NCBI GenBank assembly: GCA_017640505.1 | Contig: JAEPQO010000005.1 | Coordinates: forward strand, 124,001-188,000 | DNA: 64,000 nucleotides | Origin: Rhodospirillales bacterium | GTDB taxonomy: Bacteria > Pseudomonadota > Alphaproteobacteria > Rhodospirillales > Casp-alpha2 | Direction: 5' to 3' | Part shown: positions 61,885-64,000 of the stretch, piece after piece | Layout: each line of letters begins with the position of its first letter | Numbering within the stretch: the stretch's first letter is position 1 | The notes under the pieces: generated by a model | The model's input: the letters and a program-made list of their open reading frames with translations, nothing else | Told to the model about the DNA's origin: nothing | Databases searched by the model: none | Made by a program: the position numbers and the translations under genes

Positions 61885-62715
61885 TTAAAGCTTGCCCGTG
61901 TTGTTCTGGGCGCCGTGGTAAAGGACCTCGCGGAATGCCTGCGACGCGCGCTCGTGGAAGGCGACGGCCGCGTCATCAAAATCGTGGGCCGGCACGGGGG
62001 TCGGTTCGAAATGACCATAGGGGTCCTCACCGCGGACCAGCGCGGCGCTGTCCCACGAACCGACAATCTGTTCCGTCTCGGGCGGCATGAAGTGCATGGA
62101 AACACCGATGCGCCGATCCGGTGCGTTGTTCGGCCCCGATGCATGCGCGATCCGATAATTATGGATCGACATCTGCCCGGGTTTCAGCGGCATGTACACG
62201 GACTCTTCTTCCGTCGGCTCTCTTGAGAGTTCTTGGCCACGGGTCAGCATGTTGTCTTCGTTATAGTTCTCGTCGTGCTCAAGCACGTCACCGGTGTGCG
62301 ACCCGGGCAGCACCTTCATGCAGCCGGCCTCGATACTCGCAGGTGACAGCGCGACCCAGGCGGTGACCACCTTGTCACTGGAAAGCCCCCAGTACTTCGT
62401 ATCCTGGTGCCAGCCGACGAACGACTTGTGATCCGCTTCCTTGATCCAGAACAGCGTGTTCCAGCACAGGATATTGGGGCCGATCAGCTGTTCGACCGGA
62501 TCCAGAACCCGCGGATCGCGGATCAGGTTGTCCAGCCATTTGAAAAGCAGATGCCCCTTGGACCGCTGTCCCGGCAGCAGCTTGCCGCCGTGCTTGGCTT
62601 CTTCGGCCTCGACCTGGCTACGGATATCCGCAACTTCGTCCGTTTCCAGCACGTCGAGCGGAAACAGATATCCGTCTCGATGGAACTGTTCGATTTCCGA
62701 TGTCGTCAGTGTCAT
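61885..62715 (-). CDS. Phytanoyl-CoA dioxygenase (PhyH)-family protein
   Basis: This is 276 residues from ATG 62715, preceded by GGGAGGA. Iron ligands are WHQD (His, Asp) and the distal His in NYRIAHASGPN, with the 2-oxoglutarate Arg in DRRIGVSMHF. The Asp shows it is a dioxygenase, not a halogenase. It lacks the EctD signature, so ectoine hydroxylation is unlikely. The substrate is unknown. Confidence 0.87.
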   Translation of the reverse strand: MTLTTSEIEQFHRDGYLFPLDVLETDEVADIRSQVEAEEAKHGGKLLPGQRSKGHLLFKWLDNLIRDPRVLDPVEQLIGPNILCWNTLFWIKEADHKSFVGWHQDTKYWGLSSDKVVTAWVALSPASIEAGCMKVLPGSHTGDVLEHDENYNEDNMLTRGQELSREPTEEESVYMPLKPGQMSIHNYRIAHASGPNNAPDRRIGVSMHFMPPETEQIVGSWDSAALVRGEDPYGHFEPTPVPAHDFDDAAVAFHERASQAFREVLYHGAQNNTGKL

Positions 62716-62778
62716 GTCGGTCCTCCCAAACCGGCCCGATTGTAAATCCACGCGCATTTTAGCGCCACCCCCAGGGGC

Positions 62779-64000
62779 TCAGGCGCCGGCTGCGGCCTTC
62801 TTCGGGCTTGTGATGAACATGATCAGCGGGATCGCTGCGGCGGATGCCAGCGTATACATCCCGAACGCGTTCAGATAGCTGATCAGCGAGGCCTGATGCA
62901 CGATTTCCTGCGACATGCGTGCCAGCCCCTCGACCGTATCCAGACTCCGTTCGCCCATCACCCACGGCATCTGCAGCATCTGGTTGAACGGCGAAATGAA
63001 CCCGGTCATGTATTCGTAGTTCATGGCCGACGACCGCACCAACTCCGTCACGGTCATGGAGATAAAGAAACTGGAACCGATGTTCCTCAGCAAATGATAC
63101 ATCGAACTGGTTTCGTCCAGGTACTTCGGATCGAGCGTCGAGAACGTCACCACCGTCAGCGGCACCCAGATGGTGCCGACGGCGAACCCCTGCACGATGC
63201 CGTTGAGCACGAATTCCATGGGCGTTGTATCGAGGCTAACCGTCATCAACCAAAGCCCGGCGATGACCTGAAATCCGAACCCGGCGGCAATCGATTTCCG
63301 TGGAAACTTCTGACCCAGGAAGCTCGCCACATAGAACGCCGCCATCGCACCGATCCCACGCGCCCCGACCACGTAACCGACGAGCGAATCCGGCAGCCCC
63401 ACGTGCTCGCGCAGCAGGCCGGGCAGGATCACCATCGGCGTGAAATTGAGCATCCCGTATATGGTCACGAGGATCAGCCCGATCGAATAGTTCTTGTTAA
63501 GCAAGAGTCTCAAGTTCAGGAACGGTTTGTCGTGCGTCAGGCTGTGCACGACGAACAGATAGAGCGCCAGTACGCCGACGAAGACCTCGACGACGATTTC
63601 CGTACTCTCGAACCAGTCGAGACGCTGTCCCCGCGACAGCGCCAGCTGAATGCAGGCGATCGACGTGGTGATCAGCAGAAATCCGGTCCATTCCAGCTTC
63701 ACCGCGAACTGCCGTCGCGTACGCGGCAGCGCCATCAGCACCCCGATCGAGGACAGCACCGCAACCGGCACCATCAGATAGAACGCGTAACGCCAAGAAT
63801 ACCATTCCGCCATCACGCCGCCGACCATCGGTCCGATGAAAGCGCCCATGACGACGCCGACCCCATATAACCCGACGACCATGCCGTGCTGATGCTTCGG
63901 AAAGATATCAAGTGTCACCGACTGACCGACCGGCGGCAGCGGCGCCCCGGCCGCACCCTGCACGATACGCCAGAAGATCAACGCCTCCAGCGACGTCGCG
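62779..64000 (-). CDS. DHA2-type MFS multidrug exporter, 5' end beyond window
   Basis: About 406 residues are visible; the frame is open to base 64000, so the N-terminal helices are missing. ATSLEALIFWRIVQGAAGAPL matches the EmrB/QacA family motif, followed by GVGVVMGAFIGPMVGGVMAEWYSWRYAF (motif C) and about ten hydrophobic segments. It would export drugs or hydrophobic compounds by proton antiport. A membrane-fusion partner would be expected off-window. Confidence 0.9.
   Translation of the reverse strand, partial: ATSLEALIFWRIVQGAAGAPLPPVGQSVTLDIFPKHQHGMVVGLYGVGVVMGAFIGPMVGGVMAEWYSWRYAFYLMVPVAVLSSIGVLMALPRTRRQFAVKLEWTGFLLITTSIACIQLALSRGQRLDWFESTEIVVEVFVGVLALYLFVVHSLTHDKPFLNLRLLLNKNYSIGLILVTIYGMLNFTPMVILPGLLREHVGLPDSLVGYVVGARGIGAMAAFYVASFLGQKFPRKSIAAGFGFQVIAGLWLMTVSLDTTPMEFVLNGIVQGFAVGTIWVPLTVVTFSTLDPKYLDETSSMYHLLRNIGSSFFISMTVTELVRSSAMNYEYMTGFISPFNQMLQMPWVMGERSLDTVEGLARMSQEIVHQASLISYLNAFGMYTLASAAAIPLIMFITSPKKAAAGA

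Noticed and set aside
61885-62715. Possible ectoine hydroxylase EctD, given the ectoine operon
   Set aside because: It lacks the EctD signature around the first iron His and reads WHQDTKYWG, so it is a general PhyH protein.
1-64000. CRISPR array, tRNA, rRNA, transposase or prophage genes
   Set aside because: No regular spaced repeats, no cloverleaf-like intergenic segments and no integrase or transposase motifs were seen.

Overview
The window is GC-rich DNA with dense, short-spaced genes and many ATGA or 4-bp overlaps. The gene set fits a marine or moderately halophilic chemoorganotrophic alphaproteobacterium, probably near Rhodospirillales. Pointers are a complete Sox thiosulfate-oxidation system, an ectABC-ask ectoine operon with a MarR-type EctR, sulfonate-degrading Xsc and an acylating sulfoacetaldehyde dehydrogenase, a Zur/ZnuABC zinc locus and several Tat signals. 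The taxonomic guess is inference from gene content only. No rRNA, tRNA, transposase, integrase or CRISPR array was seen, so this looks like ordinary chromosome.

Layout. 1-9.3 kb: mixed metabolic genes (C45 acyltransferase fragment, cysteine-cluster protein, omega-aminotransferase, SDR, TauD-type dioxygenase, hemerythrin, L-serine dehydratase, two-subunit fumarase/tartrate dehydratase, TRIC-type channel). 9.3-16.6 kb: flavin and Fe-S redox genes (trimethylamine-dehydrogenase-like enzyme, TcuA/TcuB, class II aldolase, carboxymuconolactone decarboxylase-like protein, old yellow enzyme). 16.7-21.4 kb: ectoine operon and regulator. 21.5-26.4 kb: ATP-grasp protein, then acylating sulfoacetaldehyde dehydrogenase with an ADP-forming CoA ligase pair. 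26.5-29.6 kb: zinc uptake with a Zur-like operator. 30.9-44.1 kb: sulfur oxidation, comprising a persulfide-sensor-type ArsR repressor, soxCD, soxW, soxXYZAB, soxV, soxS, soxF, soxH and a YeeE/YedE sulfur transporter. 44.2-52.9 kb: DehI-like protein, GltB-like flavoprotein, gamma-glutamyltransferase with DUF1028, GMC oxidoreductase, sulfotransferase with FkbM methyltransferase, and a response regulator. 53-56.2 kb: xsc and a PanE-like gene. 56.4-59.5 kb: cupin, two small cyclic-nucleotide-binding proteins and a divergent class III cyclase. 59.6-61.9 kb: a fused EgtB-EgtD ergothioneine enzyme. 61.9-64 kb: PhyH dioxygenase and an MFS transporter cut by the window edge.

How it works together (inference). 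Sulfoacetate could be activated by the ADP-forming ligase pair, reduced by the acylating dehydrogenase to sulfoacetaldehyde, and split by Xsc to acetyl phosphate and sulfite. Sulfite and thiosulfate could then be oxidised in the periplasm. Intergenic regions of the sox locus share ATTC/GAAT inverted repeats, including two copies of CATATTC-N23-GAATATG, which likely serve the local ArsR-type regulator. Most notable are the EgtB-EgtD fusion, the shared sox operators, an SDR and a SoxH-like protein with lost catalytic or metal motifs, a flavoenzyme lacking one Fe-S cysteine, and a self-contained cyclic-nucleotide module.
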